Source: JAFGGG01 sp964638895 (GTDB lineage Bacteria > Spirochaetota > Spirochaetia > SZUA-6 > RPPD01). Taken from it: a DNA stretch of 64,000 bases. The position numbers and the translations under genes are program-made. The notes under the pieces were generated by a model. That model was given only the letters and a program-made list of their open reading frames with translations, ran no database searches and was not told the origin of the DNA. Shown here one piece after another: positions 18,518 through 26,138 of this stretch (the stretch's first letter is position 1; each line of letters opens with the position of its first letter). The stretch is from contig CAZWYY010000001.1 of NCBI GenBank assembly GCA_964638895.1, positions 41,692 to 105,691 on the forward strand, in the 5' to 3' direction.

Positions 18518-19041
18518 CAGTAATCAATACCTTTGATGGCATCGCGTCCCTTCTCAAAGGGATGTTTCACCTGCCGGCATTCGGTCACCAGGTCGGCAGC
18601 CCGTATCAATGCCGGAGCGGCATCACGCCCGGTGATTATCAGATGCAGGTTTCGGGGTTTGCTTTTCAGCACCCGCAATACTTCATTTTCTTCAACTAAG
18701 CCCAACAAAATAACATGGGTCAGCTCATCCAGCACAATCAGGTCGTACGCTCCCGACATTATTTTGGAGGCCGCAAACTCCAGGGCGGCCTGAGCCTGTT
18801 TCCGGTGTTTCAGCCTGCCTCGCTCCGAACGCACGAAGCCCAACCCCATGGTATGCAGTTCCACGGCGGGGAAGTTGTCCTTAAAAAAATTGTGCTCCCC
18901 GCTTACAAATCCCGGGTGTTTGATGAACTGAATAATGCATACCTTCAGACCCTGCCCCACGGCCCTCAAGGCGGTTCCCAAGGCGGCCGTTGTCTTGCCT
19001 TTGCCCCGGCCGGTGTAAACAATTGTGATTCCCGGTTCCAT
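18517..19041 (-). CDS. cobO: Cob(I)yrinic acid a,c-diamide adenosyltransferase
   Basis: CobO/BtuR-type corrinoid adenosyltransferase that transfers the adenosyl group of ATP to cob(I)alamin or a precursor. 174 residues with the nucleotide-binding loop GRGKGKTTAALGTALRAVG near the N-terminus, VCIIQFIKHP, the Walker B-like LIVLDELTHV, IITGRDAAPALI, and the C-terminal KGIDY typical of the family. Its ATG is one base after the P83/100 stop, so it is the third gene of that minus-strand operon. No other cobalamin genes are present, so salvage of imported corrinoid is more likely than de novo synthesis. Confidence 0.92.
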   Translation of the reverse strand: MEPGITIVYTGRGKGKTTAALGTALRAVGQGLKVCIIQFIKHPGFVSGEHNFFKDNFPAVELHTMGLGFVRSERGRLKHRKQAQAALEFAASKIMSGAYDLIVLDELTHVILLGLVEENEVLRVLKSKPRNLHLIITGRDAAPALIRAADLVTECRQVKHPFEKGRDAIKGIDY

Positions 19042-19042
19042 A

Positions 19043-20569
19043 TTACGGTAAAGCCGCGCTCTTACGGAGTGCCAGGTCAGAAGGGGAAAGCAGCAGTACC
19101 CTTCCCCGTTTTGCCTGGGCGTAAAGCGATGTTCCCGATAAAATAAGCGGGGTCAACGGATTGACCTCCTCTTCCGATGCATTGAGCAGTTTCAGGTTGC
19201 GGTCGAACTTTCCGACATAAAAGGAGTCGCCCATCCGTACCACTGCATATACATTATTCGTACTAATGAGTATGATGCTCCTGCCGAATACCTGTTCGCC
19301 GCTTTTAACCACCGGTTTTAGAGAAACAGGATCAAGCTGCACCAGATAGTTACGGCCGTCCGCCCCCGGTTCGGCCACCACAAGGACGCCGTCCGCAAAG
19401 GTATAATATCTTCGTTCCTTGATATTGAGATGTTCCGAGCGGGCCAGCACACTGTCGCTTCCGAAGTCCAGCAGTACCAGTTCACCTTTGGTGTCTTCCG
19501 CACCCGGGGTAAGCTGTAAAAACAGGGCCTTGCCTGATGCCGCGTCGGGTATGGTCGTACCGGTCTCCCGTTCCAGGCCCTTTTTCTCCGCGGGCAGGCT
19601 GCGTTCGTCCGTCACAATATCCTCACGTGTTTTTTTCACGGTCTCCTGCTTCTTCTTTACCTCCTCTTCCCTCCCCGCGATCTCCTCTTCCCGTTTATTA
19701 ATCTCGCCCTCACGTTTTTTGATTTCCGCCTCTTTTTCCGCTATCTGGTCGTCGGTGAGGATGCCGTTCTTTTTATCCTGCTCAAGCTGCCGCTTGTCCT
19801 CTTCCAGCTTTTGTTTGTCCTCCTCGAGTGTGGTTTTATCTTTGGTCAGGTCCTTCTCGGCCTTTTCCAATTCTTTTTCCTGAATCTCAACCATATCCTT
19901 CCTATCTTCAATACCCTTGTCCTCGCGTTTTTTCAGATCTTGGATGACCTTTTCGCCGGTAAGCTCGGTTGTGTCCGGGGAGCCCCCGTTTCCTTTTTGG
20001 ATTTCGTCGCTTAACGGGATAAGGGCCTTGGTTTTACCCGGCCATTCATTGTAGGCTACGGCCAGTCCCGCGTCGGAGGCGGAGATGTGTTTCAGCACAA
20101 GCGCCTTGTAGCGTTCGCGGAAATAGGCCATATCTCCCCGGAAGGTGGCATTATAGTAGGTAATGAACTTGGCGATTGTCAGGGCGTCATCGTAAGAATA
20201 CCCATAGGCTTTTTCCAAAAACCCCGCCAGGATTATCCTCAGGTTTTTAACATTGTCCAGAAACGCTCCCGGTTCGATTACAAAAATGTCCGCGTCCAGT
20301 TTCCCGGAAGAATCGGCCGGATCATAAGCGTGAATGATGGAGTACAATCCGTTGAAGGTGGCGCGTGAATATGCTCCGGTGATGCTGCCGCCCAGGTGAA
20401 TACCGATGTTTCGGATTTCCTCCAGGGTATAGTAATAGAGGTACGGGCCGGAGTAGCCCACGAAATTTATTTCCCGGCCTTTGGTGATCTCGCTGCGATC
20501 GACCTTGAGATCGCACCAGGAGTACAGGGCCAGGAAAAACATCGCATATATGACTATAAATTTTTTCAT
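19043..20569 (-). CDS. P83/100-family secreted coiled-coil protein
   Basis: A 508-residue exported protein of the P83/100 antigen family, which as far as I know is confined to spirochaetes. Domains in order: signal peptide (MKKFIVIYAMFFLALYS), a conserved N-terminal domain (about 20-190: EINFVGYSGPYLYYYTLEEI, then IFVIEPGAFLDNVKNLRIIL), a very charged Lys/Glu/Asp coiled coil (about 205-335), and a C-terminal beta-rich domain (about 345-505). GAAGGAGAG precedes ATG. It lies 16 bases after a propeller-protein gene and one base before cobO. The family is immunodominant in Borrelia, but its function is not established. Its presence is the best phylogenetic marker in the window. Confidence 0.88.
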   Translation of the reverse strand: MKKFIVIYAMFFLALYSWCDLKVDRSEITKGREINFVGYSGPYLYYYTLEEIRNIGIHLGGSITGAYSRATFNGLYSIIHAYDPADSSGKLDADIFVIEPGAFLDNVKNLRIILAGFLEKAYGYSYDDALTIAKFITYYNATFRGDMAYFRERYKALVLKHISASDAGLAVAYNEWPGKTKALIPLSDEIQKGNGGSPDTTELTGEKVIQDLKKREDKGIEDRKDMVEIQEKELEKAEKDLTKDKTTLEEDKQKLEEDKRQLEQDKKNGILTDDQIAEKEAEIKKREGEINKREEEIAGREEEVKKKQETVKKTREDIVTDERSLPAEKKGLERETGTTIPDAASGKALFLQLTPGAEDTKGELVLLDFGSDSVLARSEHLNIKERRYYTFADGVLVVAEPGADGRNYLVQLDPVSLKPVVKSGEQVFGRSIILISTNNVYAVVRMGDSFYVGKFDRNLKLLNASEEEVNPLTPLILSGTSLYAQAKRGRVLLLSPSDLALRKSAALP

Positions 20570-20585
20570 ACTTCACTCTCCTTCG

Positions 20586-22295
20586 TTATTGTATGGCCTG
20601 CAAAGCGGCCGTGGCCTGTTGTTTTACATTATCCAGATAGTCTCCCCCGGCAACAGCCAGGAGCGTCCGTATGCCCTCGGCCGGCAGGTTTCCGTGATAA
20701 CGGTAAATTTTTACCAATGCGGTGATTCCTGCACGGGCCACGCTGTTGGCCGAGGTGTCTTGTCCGGGTGAACGCAGCAGGGATGATATTTCGTGAACCG
20801 CGTCACCCTGAGGGTCACTCTGCAGTATGCCAAGACAGCGAATGGCAGCTGCTTTCATGCCCGCATCACCCTCGTCCCTGACCAGTCTTAACAGCAGGTC
20901 ACGCGCATAAAATCCCCCGATTAATGTATACAATTCACAGGCCTGTGCCCTGATTTTCGAATACCCGTCGGCAGGATAGCTGTACACTTTGTTTCGCTCC
21001 AACATGCCTCCCCCCGCCACCAGGCCCAGAAGGTAAAAAAGATATATGCCGTCTTCCCTCAGGAAAAAATGATCATATCTGTATCGAATTTCCGCAAGCC
21101 CCTTTTCCATGAGTTCGGGATTGTTGGACAGCAGCAGTCCTTTGAAGTACAGGAAATCGGGGTTTTTCCCGTACCGTTCGTTTATGGAAGCTGTCGCGGT
21201 CAAACGGGAGGAACTGCCCGTATGCAGAGAATCATGACGGTACTGGGGCCAGGCGCTGTCCGCCGGAGCTTCGGCCTTGAAGGCATATACGGACCAGTCG
21301 TCCGATCCAGCATATAAAACGCCCTGTGGGCAGAGAACAGGATGGGTGAGTTTCCCCCTGGCCGGAAGGGACCAGAGAACCGCGCCGCCCGACGAGACCG
21401 CGTACAGGTAATTGTCATCCGCGGAAACATACGCCGTACCGCTTCCGCCAAGCGCGCACGACCCGGTGACGCTTCTGCCCAGGCGTATGGTCCATTCCAA
21501 TTCGCCCTTCCCGCTGGCGCGGCATAAACCACCCCGGCCCAGGCCCGCATAGATATTCCCGTCATCATCCAGAACCGGGGCGCTGAGCCCGGAGTCAAAG
21601 GACAGTTCCCACAGTATGTGACCGTCGGCCCTGATGGAATAGAGCAGGCCCAGGTCCGTTCCCACCACGAGGGTCCCGTCGGCTGCAATGGCCGGGGTAC
21701 GGGGGTTGCCCCGTAGTTCAATGTTCCACTTTTCGCGCCCCCAGGGGGACAGGGCCGATAACCGTCCACGGTCAAGAGGAACATAGATCGTGCCTTCGGC
21801 GTCCGTTACCGGGCTGTCTGCGGGCGGCTGGTCAAGTGTCAGTTTCCAGCGCAAAAAACCGGTATGCGAAATTGAGAACAACTCGCCCTGCTGGGTAAGG
21901 AACATCACCGTACCGTCCCGCTGCATGGCCGGGGAGTATGCTATTTCATTCTTTGCGTCGTAGCGCCAGATAGGGATGCCGCGCGGGTTAACGGCCAGGA
22001 TGATCCCTTTTTTTAATCCAACATATAGGGTCCCGTCATATCCGGCGGCAAAGCAATCACTTACGCGTTCTTCAAGGTCAAGCCTCCACAGCTGTTTGCC
22101 CTCCCTGTTCAGGGCATAAAGGTAGCGATCCTCTGAAACGCAATAGACCACTCCATTATAACCCACCGCGGGAAAGGAACGGATTCGCCCCCCGGTAATG
22201 AAGCGCCATAGCCGTTCTCCCTGCGGAACAAGAATGGACGCGCCCAAGAGTGAGATAAGGCAGAGGATGCACAATAGCGTCAGGGCCTTTTTCAT
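20586..22295 (-). CDS. Secreted PQQ-like beta-propeller protein
   Basis: A 569-residue exported protein. A signal peptide (LTLLCILCLISLLGASI) is followed by at least seven PQQ/pyrrolo-quinoline-like repeats (about 28-345). Examples are SEDRYLYALNREGKQLWRLD, GIILAVNPRGIPIWRY and SADDNYLYAVSSGGAVLWSL, each carrying the W-x-(L/Y) strand end. The C-terminal part (about 370-569) is helical and HEAT-like, with EGDAGMKAAAIRCLGILQSD-type alternation. PQQ-like repeats here probably mediate protein contacts; no dehydrogenase residues are apparent. First gene of the operon with P83/100 and cobO. No SD is visible, and the best promoter would make the mRNA almost leaderless. Confidence 0.82.
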   Translation of the reverse strand: MKKALTLLCILCLISLLGASILVPQGERLWRFITGGRIRSFPAVGYNGVVYCVSEDRYLYALNREGKQLWRLDLEERVSDCFAAGYDGTLYVGLKKGIILAVNPRGIPIWRYDAKNEIAYSPAMQRDGTVMFLTQQGELFSISHTGFLRWKLTLDQPPADSPVTDAEGTIYVPLDRGRLSALSPWGREKWNIELRGNPRTPAIAADGTLVVGTDLGLLYSIRADGHILWELSFDSGLSAPVLDDDGNIYAGLGRGGLCRASGKGELEWTIRLGRSVTGSCALGGSGTAYVSADDNYLYAVSSGGAVLWSLPARGKLTHPVLCPQGVLYAGSDDWSVYAFKAEAPADSAWPQYRHDSLHTGSSSRLTATASINERYGKNPDFLYFKGLLLSNNPELMEKGLAEIRYRYDHFFLREDGIYLFYLLGLVAGGGMLERNKVYSYPADGYSKIRAQACELYTLIGGFYARDLLLRLVRDEGDAGMKAAAIRCLGILQSDPQGDAVHEISSLLRSPGQDTSANSVARAGITALVKIYRYHGNLPAEGIRTLLAVAGGDYLDNVKQQATAALQAIQ

Positions 22296-22305
22296 ATCAG
22301 TAATA

Positions 22306-22333
22306 ATTGTACCATGTTTTTAAAATATGGCAA
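22306..22333 (-). promoter_or_regulatory. Promoter of the propeller-P83/100-cobO operon
   Basis: On the minus strand: TTGCCA (22333-22328), a 16-base spacer, then TACAAT (22311-22306). The expected transcript start is only a few bases before ATG 22295, and there is no SD, so initiation may be leaderless. The hexamers are good; use is unproven. Confidence 0.45.
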
Positions 22334-22433
22334 ATATTTCAGGCAGCAATTCATTTTGAACATTTTCATTTTAAAATCGCTGTATTTCAGGGATTAATGT
22401 TGGTTTCGGGCAAAAGAAGAGCTATAGAATAAA

Positions 22434-22460
22434 AAAGGGCTGCCGCCGGGGCAACCCTTT
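22434..22460 (-). terminator. Terminator of the ferredoxin gene
   Basis: Read on the minus strand, AAAGGG-TT-GCC and GGC-AG-CCCTTT form a stem, followed by a run of six T. It lies 4 bases after the ferredoxin stop. The plus-strand copy is less T-rich. Confidence 0.7.
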
Positions 22461-22463
22461 CCC

Positions 22464-22649
22464 TTATTCGATAATTATGGCTTCGGCCGGACAATCGTCG
22501 GCAGCTTCCTGAACCGCGGCTTCCTGATCTCCGGAAACATTGGCTTTTATTACCTCAGCCACGTCATCACCCATGGTGAATACTTCCGGGAGGCTGTCCG
22601 TACACAGGGCGCACCCCGTGCATAAATCGGCATCTATTCTTACCTTCAT
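22464..22649 (-). CDS. Single [4Fe-4S] ferredoxin
   Basis: A 61-residue cytoplasmic electron carrier. Cluster ligands: Cys10, Cys13 and Cys16 in LCTGCALC, and Cys53 in DDCPAEAI. There is one cluster only, as in Thermotoga-type and Desulfovibrio ferredoxins. AAGGAGT sits 6 bases before ATG 22649. The same frame is open upstream to 22805, but that extension runs through hairpins and makes no sensible protein. It is followed by a strong terminator and appears monocistronic. Partner enzymes are not in this window. Confidence 0.92.
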   Translation of the reverse strand: MKVRIDADLCTGCALCTDSLPEVFTMGDDVAEVIKANVSGDQEAAVQEAADDCPAEAIIIE

Positions 22650-22680
22650 GCGGTACTCCTTGTTAAAGTGGTATAGGGCT

Positions 22681-22709
22681 AAAGTAATAGAAAAACACAA
22701 GTTATGCAA
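22681..22709 (-). promoter_or_regulatory. Possible ferredoxin promoter
   Basis: Minus strand: TTGCAT (22709-22704), 17-base spacer, TACTTT (22686-22681), about 32 bases before ATG 22649. It lies between the gene and the first hairpin of the structured spacer. Confidence 0.35.
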
Positions 22710-22711
22710 GT

Positions 22712-22832
22712 AAAAAACCACCTGCCTTGCAGGTGCTTTTTGAGGGAGCACCCCAAAGTGGTGCTGGGGAGGAGAAAAAGCCGCCACTTTGTTTAATAAA
22801 GACAAAGCCCACTACCAAAGGGCGGCTTTTTC
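22712..22832. other. Hairpin-dense intergenic element
   Basis: Three inverted repeats in 121 bases with no gene. (1) CACCTGC/GCAGGTG at 22719-22735, flanked by A6 and T5. (2) AGCACC/GGTGCT at 22747-22765. (3) GAAAAAGCCGCC (22774-22785) with GGCGGCTTTTTC (22821-22832), enclosing a nested CTTTGT/ACAAAG stem. CAAAGTGG (22754-22761) can also pair with CCACTTTG (22784-22791), which would disrupt hairpins 2 and 3. Hairpins 1 and 3 look like bidirectional terminators. It lies between divergent ferredoxin and small membrane protein genes, so it may be a small RNA, a leader with alternative folds, or stacked terminators. Confidence 0.6.
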
Positions 22833-22912
22833 ATAAGTAAAAACATTGTATGTTTTTTGCGTTTAAACGGCGGAAGGCCCGCACCTCTTGTATAAAAAAT
22901 AGCAAAAGGGAG

Positions 22913-22940
22913 TTGACATAATTAAAAATATAGCTATCTT
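22913..22940 (+). promoter_or_regulatory. Promoter of small membrane protein gene
   Basis: TTGACA at 22913-22918, 16-base spacer, TATCTT at 22935-22940, followed 40 bases later by ATAAGGGGG and the ATG. Confidence 0.6.
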
Positions 22941-22981
22941 TGCATAAGGAACTTTTTTACAAAGAATAAGGGGGTATGTGA

Positions 22982-23215
22982 ATGATTGCACTTATTATTG
23001 GTTTAATCTTTATTGCCGTGGCAGTATGGACCGTGTTACCTGCGAATATACTTTATGGCCAGGACTGGTGGCTGTTTGTCCTGAGCTTTCTTAAAGGCGG
23101 GGCACCCATCCTCGCTCTCTTAATAGGAATTATTGCTTTTTTTATCGGGATAGCTGATATCAAAGACAAGATTGAAGCAAAAAAAGAAGAGAAAAGCGCA
23201 GCCAAGGAAGAATAA
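22982..23215 (+). CDS. Small two-helix membrane protein
   Basis: A 77-residue inner-membrane protein. It has two hydrophobic helices (IALIIGLIFIAVAVWTVLP, about 2-20, and LSFLKGGAPILALLIGIIAF, about 34-56) and a highly charged Lys/Glu C-terminal tail (about 60-77, DKIEAKKEEKSAAKEE). GGGGG lies 7 bases before ATG, behind its own TTGACA promoter. It does not match a family I can name. Tiny membrane proteins of this type are frequent in treponemes. It precedes rplM, which has a separate promoter. Confidence 0.75.
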   Translation: MIALIIGLIFIAVAVWTVLPANILYGQDWWLFVLSFLKGGAPILALLIGIIAFFIGIADIKDKIEAKKEEKSAAKEE

Positions 23216-23222
23216 AAACAGC

Positions 23223-23250
23223 TTGACATAATTAGGGTAATATGTAAATA
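23223..23250 (+). promoter_or_regulatory. Promoter of rplM-rpsI operon
   Basis: TTGACA at 23223-23228 with TAAATA at 23245-23250 (16-base spacer), starting 8 bases after the preceding stop. The -10 choice is uncertain within the AT-rich tract. Confidence 0.5.
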
Positions 23251-23291
23251 TTTGGGTTCCTTACACAAATTCAAAATAAAGGTTATGTTTT

Positions 23292-23720
23292 ATGAGGACG
23301 ATTTTTGTAAAAAAGAAGGATATTACTCAAAAATGGTATCTTGTCGACGCCGAAGGGAAGACCCTGGGCAGGCTTGCCGCCGGGGTGGTGCCGATTTTAA
23401 GGGGCAAACATAAAGCGATTTACTCACCGCATACCGAGGTTGGAGATAAAATCGTGATTATTAATGCCGAAAAAATACAGGTAAGCGGCAGAAAATATCA
23501 ACAGAAATTGTATTATCGTCATTCGGGGTATCCCGGAGGAATTAAGGTTGAAAACCTGGCGAAAAAGATGCAGAAAAAACCTACGTTTCCCCTGGAACAC
23601 GCAATCAAGGGCATGCTGCCCCGGGGACGATTGGGAAGAAAACTTTTTAATAATGTGAAAGTGTACGCGGGTCCCGAGCATCCGCACAGCGCACAAAACC
23701 CGGAAAAACTGGAAGTATAG
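23292..23720 (+). CDS. rplM: 50S ribosomal protein L13
   Basis: Primary rRNA-binding protein of the large subunit, 142 residues, the usual length. Family motifs: KWYLVDAEGKTLGRLA near the N-terminus, RGKHKAIYSPHTEVGD, VINAEKIQVSGRK, YYRHSGYPGG, and the C-terminal KGMLPRGRLGRKLFNNVKVYAGPEHPH. It is the first gene of the conserved rplM-rpsI pair and has its own promoter. rpsI follows after 25 bases. Confidence 0.99.
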   Translation: MRTIFVKKKDITQKWYLVDAEGKTLGRLAAGVVPILRGKHKAIYSPHTEVGDKIVIINAEKIQVSGRKYQQKLYYRHSGYPGGIKVENLAKKMQKKPTFPLEHAIKGMLPRGRLGRKLFNNVKVYAGPEHPHSAQNPEKLEV

Positions 23721-23745
23721 CGGTTTTATCCAGAGGAGAATACAG

Positions 23746-24138
23746 TTGGTAAAGAATTTAAGTATTTCTACAGGAAGAAGAAAAACATCCGTAGCGCGGT
23801 TATTTGTACGAAAAGGTAAGGGAGAAATAACCGTAAATGGCAAAAAGTTGGAGGAGTATTTCCCGGTTGTATTGCATCAACTGATTGTCAAACAACCCCT
23901 GGCTATAACGGATAATCTGGCCAATTATGACCTGTTGGCCACGGTTACAGGCGGCGGTGTCTCAAGCCAGGCCGGTGCCGTAAGACATGCTATCGCGCGC
24001 GGTCTGGTGAAGGCTGATTCCGGCAATACAGCCTCTCTGAAGGCGAACGGTATGCTTACACGCGATCCGCGTATGGTAGAACGAAAAAAATATGGCAGAA
24101 GAGGCGCCCGCAGGAGATTTCAATTCTCCAAGCGCTAA
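23746..24138 (+). CDS. rpsI: 30S ribosomal protein S9, TTG start
   Basis: Small-subunit protein whose C-terminal tail reaches the P-site tRNA. 130 residues. STGRRKTSVARLFVRKGKG, VTGGGVSSQAGAVRHAIARGL, LTRDPRMVERKKYGRRGARR and the terminal basic FSKR are diagnostic. The start codon is TTG 23746, preceded by AGAGGAG with a 7-base spacing. There is no in-frame ATG that would keep the conserved N-terminus. The 3' end overlaps the recX reading frame by 47 bases. Confidence 0.98.
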   Translation: MVKNLSISTGRRKTSVARLFVRKGKGEITVNGKKLEEYFPVVLHQLIVKQPLAITDNLANYDLLATVTGGGVSSQAGAVRHAIARGLVKADSGNTASLKANGMLTRDPRMVERKKYGRRGARRRFQFSKR

Positions 24139-24739
24139 CCTCACCATTGCCTTGATCGGCAGACAGGTTGGGCGTTATAAAAAAAGTAAAATCACATTTA
24201 CCAATTCTTTCGAAATTGTTCTGGTTCACGAGATAATAGAAAAACATTTTTTGAACCCCGGGCAAACCTTGAGTATGAACAAGGTCAGGGAGTTGCTGGC
24301 GTTATCGCACGAACTGGAAATCCGCGAGCGGGCTCTGGGCTATCTGGCACAACGGGCGCATTCCCGGCGGCAGTTGCAGCAAAAACTTGAAGCAAAGGGG
24401 TTTGCGGAGCCCGACATCGGCCGGGTTCTGGATTATTTGATAGAACGCGGCTACCTGGATGATGAGGGATACGCGCGGGCCTGGGTGCGTTCGGTTATAA
24501 AAAAAGGGACTAAAGGCAGGTTCGCGCTGTTGGCGGAACTGTCGCGGGCCGGCATAGACCGGGAAACCGCCCGGAACGCACTGGGTGAATACAGCGAGCA
24601 GGAGGAGTACAGGGTCTTGTTGCGGTTGATTGAAAGGAACGGAGGGGTTGGGCAACCGGCGTTAATAAGGCGGCTTATGGCGCGTGGTTTTTCGTCGCGT
24701 TTGATCCGCAAAGCCCTGGAGCGCGAATCCACCACTTAG
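24092..24739 (+). CDS. recX: RecX-family regulatory protein
   Basis: A 215-residue helical protein of the RecX family, which binds RecA filaments and modulates recombination. Three-helix repeats are visible: RALGYLAQRAHSRRQLQQKL, AEPDIGRVLDYLIERGYLDD then YARAWVRSVIKKGTKGRFAL, and ALIRRLMARGFSSRLIRKAL. The ATG at 24092 lies inside rpsI (47-base overlap) without a visible SD. A TTG at 24152 after the rpsI stop is an alternative start. The N-terminal 80 residues are poorly conserved in this family and do not settle it. Attachment to a ribosomal protein operon rather than recA is unusual. Confidence 0.8.
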   Translation: MAEEAPAGDFNSPSANLTIALIGRQVGRYKKSKITFTNSFEIVLVHEIIEKHFLNPGQTLSMNKVRELLALSHELEIRERALGYLAQRAHSRRQLQQKLEAKGFAEPDIGRVLDYLIERGYLDDEGYARAWVRSVIKKGTKGRFALLAELSRAGIDRETARNALGEYSEQEEYRVLLRLIERNGGVGQPALIRRLMARGFSSRLIRKALERESTT

Positions 24740-24762
24740 GGCCGCCCGTTTTTGGTCTGTTT

Positions 24763-25443
24763 TTAATCCGCAAACACAAGCTTCTCAACCGGCATTGGCC
24801 TGTACCCGTAATAAGCGGCGAGACAGAACCGCGCGATATCGAATACCGCGGCCGCACTGTCGATAATAACGGAATCGGACGAGGCCACAATCCCGTCAAA
24901 GCTTTTCAATTCGAAGTCAGCTGAATGCATAAGGGAAATCTCGAAGGGCATGGTCAATACGGAATCAAAGGTGGCGCGCAGATCATCGGCCATTTTTTTG
25001 GAGTATGAAATCGGGGAATCCATCACAATCCTGATCCTCCCGGGTTTAAGCCGAAGCATGCTTTTACAGAATGCGTCAATGGCGCGGGGTGTGACCTGGC
25101 TTTGCCTGTAGCTGCCGTGGGTGGAGGAGGTGTCCCTGACCACACCGTCATCCGCCATAAACAGCAGATGCCCTTTCAGGTAACTCTCAACGGTAATAAG
25201 CACATTATACCAATCGATTCCCAGGGAACGGCCTTTTATCTTTCGCGGTGTTACCAGTTTTACTTTACGCATCCGTGCGGTATGATGCGCCACAATTCCG
25301 CGCAACAGGCAGTTGCGTTGGACTTTGGAAAGACGGTAGTGATCTCCCACCAGTTTCAGTGCGGCTTTGTCCGAGTATTTTTTGTCTTTCAGGTATTTGT
25401 AATCGGAGACGGCATTTTTAAAAACCCTATTATACGTTGACAT
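24763..25443 (-). CDS. DUF434/DUF5616-like protein
   Basis: A 226-residue cytoplasmic protein. The N-terminus (about 1-60: FKNAVSDYKYLKDKKYSDKA then LVGDHYRLSKVQRNCLLRG) resembles DUF434. The C-terminal part (about 70-220) has an alternating strand-helix pattern with LGIDWYNVLITVESYL, MADDGVVRDTSSTHGSYR and RIRIVMDSPISYSKKMADDL. It ends with DSVIIDSAAAVFDIA. The acidic residues at GIDWYN, DDG, DSPIS and IIDSA could form a metal-dependent nuclease-like site, similar to PIN or RNase H-like folds. That is inference. It is convergent with recX and divergent from the response regulators. Confidence 0.65.
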   Translation of the reverse strand: MSTYNRVFKNAVSDYKYLKDKKYSDKAALKLVGDHYRLSKVQRNCLLRGIVAHHTARMRKVKLVTPRKIKGRSLGIDWYNVLITVESYLKGHLLFMADDGVVRDTSSTHGSYRQSQVTPRAIDAFCKSMLRLKPGRIRIVMDSPISYSKKMADDLRATFDSVLTMPFEISLMHSADFELKSFDGIVASSDSVIIDSAAAVFDIARFCLAAYYGYRPMPVEKLVFAD

Positions 25444-25517
25444 AGCAAATAAAAGTATTATACTTTTAGTTGATTGAAGAAATATCCGATTGTTTATTTT
25501 CCGTTAGGGTACCATAA

Positions 25518-26138
25518 ATGGCAAAGAATGGAAAGAAGGTAAGAATATTTTCTGCACTCGAGGTGGCTAATATCTGCGGCGTCGTCAATCAGACCACCAT
25601 TAATTGGATTAAAAGCGGCCATTTAAAGGCGTTCGTTACCCCGGGAGGCCAGTACAGGGTATATGCGGATGATTTAATCGAGTTTTTAAGCTCGCGAGGG
25701 ATGAGAATCCCCGACGAGCTTGAAGAGACAGCGGATGAAAAACCGTCCTGGGATAGTATCCTTGTGGTTGATGATGATGAGGATATCAATGATCTGCTTA
25801 AGCGGTATTTGCTGAAAAAGTTTCCGGATTTCACGGTGTTACAGGCATATGACGGTTTTGAAGCGGGCAAACTTATTTCAGAATATTCACCGGGTATAAT
25901 TATTCTTGATATTAATCTCCCCGGCATCGACGGGCACAAACTGTGTCAGAAGTTAAAGGAGAACGGCAGCACACAGAGTCCGGCTGTGATAGCCATCACC
26001 GGTTTGAATGATCCGGCTGAGGAGGAATCCATAATCCGCAACGGGGCGGATGCCTTTTTTGCCAAACCCCTAGATCTTGAAGCCTTGAAGCAAAAAATAG
26101 TTGATCTATTGAACAGATACCGGGGAGAAGATGGATAA
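25518..26138 (+). CDS. Response regulator with N-terminal MerR/excisionase-type HTH
   Basis: A 206-residue regulator with an inverted domain order. The N-terminal winged-helix of the excisionase/MerR type is at about residues 8-62 (FSALEVANICGVVNQTTINW, then KAFVTPGGQYRVYADDLIEFL). It is followed by a CheY-like receiver (about 80-203) with LVVDDDEDI, phospho-acceptor Asp at about residue 130 in IIILDINLPGIDG, and Lys in AFFAKPLDLE. Most DNA-binding response regulators carry the effector domain at the C-terminus. It overlaps the next receiver gene by 8 bases, which suggests a phosphotransfer pair. No cognate kinase is adjacent. Confidence 0.88.
   Translation: MAKNGKKVRIFSALEVANICGVVNQTTINWIKSGHLKAFVTPGGQYRVYADDLIEFLSSRGMRIPDELEETADEKPSWDSILVVDDDEDINDLLKRYLLKKFPDFTVLQAYDGFEAGKLISEYSPGIIILDINLPGIDGHKLCQKLKENGSTQSPAVIAITGLNDPAEEESIIRNGADAFFAKPLDLEALKQKIVDLLNRYRGEDG

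Noticed and set aside
22464..22805. 113-codon version of the ferredoxin gene
   Set aside because: The extra 52 residues read through terminator-like hairpins. The ATG at 22649 has a good SD and gives a normal 61-residue ferredoxin.
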